DNA of 64,000 nucleotides from an uncultured Agathobacter sp. Lineage in GTDB: Bacteria; Bacillota; Clostridia; Lachnospirales; Lachnospiraceae. Numbering within the stretch: the first letter of the stretch is position 1; each line of letters opens with the position of its first letter. The stretch spans positions 48,166 to 112,165 of the forward strand of contig CALWLL010000052.1 of NCBI GenBank assembly GCA_944381555.1, given 5' to 3'. Shown here one piece after another: positions 63,217 through 64,000 of the stretch. The position numbers and the translations under genes were made by a program. Under the pieces are notes generated by a model. The model did not search any database and was not told where the DNA came from. It saw nothing but the letters and a program-made list of their open reading frames with translations.

Positions 63217-64000
63217 ATGAACTATCAAACAGCAGAACAGTTAACAGAGTTAAAACTGAATGCCATGCGTCTGGAGTACGCCCGTCAGGACGAACTGCCG
63301 GCATCCGAGGAACTGCCCTTTGATGACCGTTTTGGCATGCTTGTGCTTGCGCAGTACAATGCAAGGCAGAAAGCAAAAATCAACCGTCTGATTAAAGCGG
63401 CAGAGCTTAGAGAGCCGACAGCTGCACTCTCGAACATTGACTTCGATCCGGTACGGAAACTTAAGAAGTCAGATGTTGCCAGACTATCGGACTGCCAGTG
63501 GATTCAAAATGGAAATAATCTTATCATTACTGGAGCCACCGGTGTTGGTAAAACCTATCTGATGTCAGCATACGGAAGGGAAGCCTGCCTGCATGGTTAC
63601 TCCGTCAAGTGCTTCCGCGTAACACGGTTACTCACGGATTTAAACATTGGCAAAGGGGACGGCTCTTATAATAAGCTGATGCGTGACCTCATCAAGCCGG
63701 ATCTGCTTATTCTGGATGATTTTGGAATGAAACAGATGGATCTTGGTATGACACAGGACTTCCTGGAAGTCATTGAGGAACGTTACCACCATAAGCGAGC
63801 TGTTGCCTTGTCCGCACAGTTACCCGTGAAAGAATGGCCATCCGTATTCAAAGATGCCACCATTGCCGATGCCGTGCTTGACCGTATTGTGCGTAATGCT
63901 TATCGGTTTGATTTGAAAGGGCCATCCCGGAGACAAACCGTAGAACATATGCCGACTGACGTCGGTGATGACAAAACCGACTCTGTCGAGTATAATGAAA
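63217..64000 (+). CDS. istB: IS21-family helper ATPase IstB (3' end outside window)
   Basis: The frame is open from 63217 to the window end (261 codons), close to full length for IstB. Walker A is ITGATGVGKTYLM, Walker B LLILDDFGM. IstB assembles on DNA and activates IstA for transposition. The ribosome site AAGGAGG overlaps the stop of istA. Confidence 0.95.
   Translation, partial: MNYQTAEQLTELKLNAMRLEYARQDELPASEELPFDDRFGMLVLAQYNARQKAKINRLIKAAELREPTAALSNIDFDPVRKLKKSDVARLSDCQWIQNGNNLIITGATGVGKTYLMSAYGREACLHGYSVKCFRVTRLLTDLNIGKGDGSYNKLMRDLIKPDLLILDDFGMKQMDLGMTQDFLEVIEERYHHKRAVALSAQLPVKEWPSVFKDATIADAVLDRIVRNAYRFDLKGPSRRQTVEHMPTDVGDDKTDSVEYNE

Larger units (their letters stand above)
61464..64000 (+). 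mobile_element. IS21-family insertion sequence (right end outside window)
   Basis: An istA-istB pair preceded by five related direct repeats, as expected at an IS21 left end. The exact left boundary is uncertain (near 61464); the right end and target duplication lie beyond the window. Confidence 0.88.

Overview
The window looks like a chromosome segment of a Gram-positive anaerobe of the Clostridia, most likely family Lachnospiraceae. This rests on protein style (Clostridia-type lipoproteins, CUT1 sugar importers without a local ATPase, ClpX, SpoIID-like and subtilisin-like proteins, a Tn916-type integrase) and moderate-to-low GC. No 16S gene is present, so the placement is an inference.

Region 1 (1-25 kb) is housekeeping, almost all on the minus strand: recJ (cut by the window edge), truA, a SpoIID-like/peptidoglycan-binding protein, a flavin reductase (plus strand), a thyA-folA-ilvB-ilvN operon, two identical tRNA-Gly(GCC) genes, two small membrane proteins, proC, argJ, a chemotaxis receptor, citrate synthase, a large cNMP-binding-domain protein, a response regulator with a degenerate HD-GYP domain next to an Hpt protein, a subtilisin-like protease, an SbcC/SbcD-like (YhaN/YhaO-like) pair, and a ClpX with an unusual linker.

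Region 2 (25-51 kb) is a polysaccharide-use locus aimed at arabinan or arabinose-bearing pectin and xylan. It has three GH43 enzymes (one cytoplasmic arabinanase, its lipoprotein paralogue, one arabinofuranosidase-like), a GH51 arabinofuranosidase, a GH27 enzyme whose substrate-recognition Asp pair is altered, a LamG lipoprotein, and two complete CUT1 importers (permease pairs with binding proteins of 991 and 528 aa). The importers are joined by a DUF5696 protein and an NHL/TPR/Yip1 membrane protein. An ArsR-like winged-helix regulator sits inside the locus. Four 20-bp palindromes of 6-8-6 layout (about AGTTTA-N8-TAAACT) at its own promoter and three locus promoters are proposed as its operators. 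A GGDEF-EAL protein with a LamG tail, carrying a frameshift at a T7 tract, closes this region.

Region 3 (51.5-64 kb) is accessory and visibly AT-rich. It starts with a Tn916-type integrase/excisionase module, a MazF-like toxin, an XRE regulator and two resolvase-like small proteins without visible catalytic residues. Then come an ATP-grasp protein and a probable peptide-pheromone (RRNPP-type) system: an HTH plus helical-repeat receptor split by a one-base frameshift, a divergent 47-aa signal-peptide-bearing peptide, a 369-aa secreted protein and a 46-aa very hydrophobic peptide. After a strong terminator lie an unknown 184-aa protein, two divergent genes that both lack their starts at one junction, and an IS21-family element (terminal repeats, istA, start of istB) that runs off the right edge.

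The strongest candidate for an undescribed system is the peptide/receptor/secreted-protein cassette at 54.9-59.4 kb. A 10-bp motif lies exactly 10 bp before the proposed -35 elements of both the peptide gene and the ATP-grasp gene.
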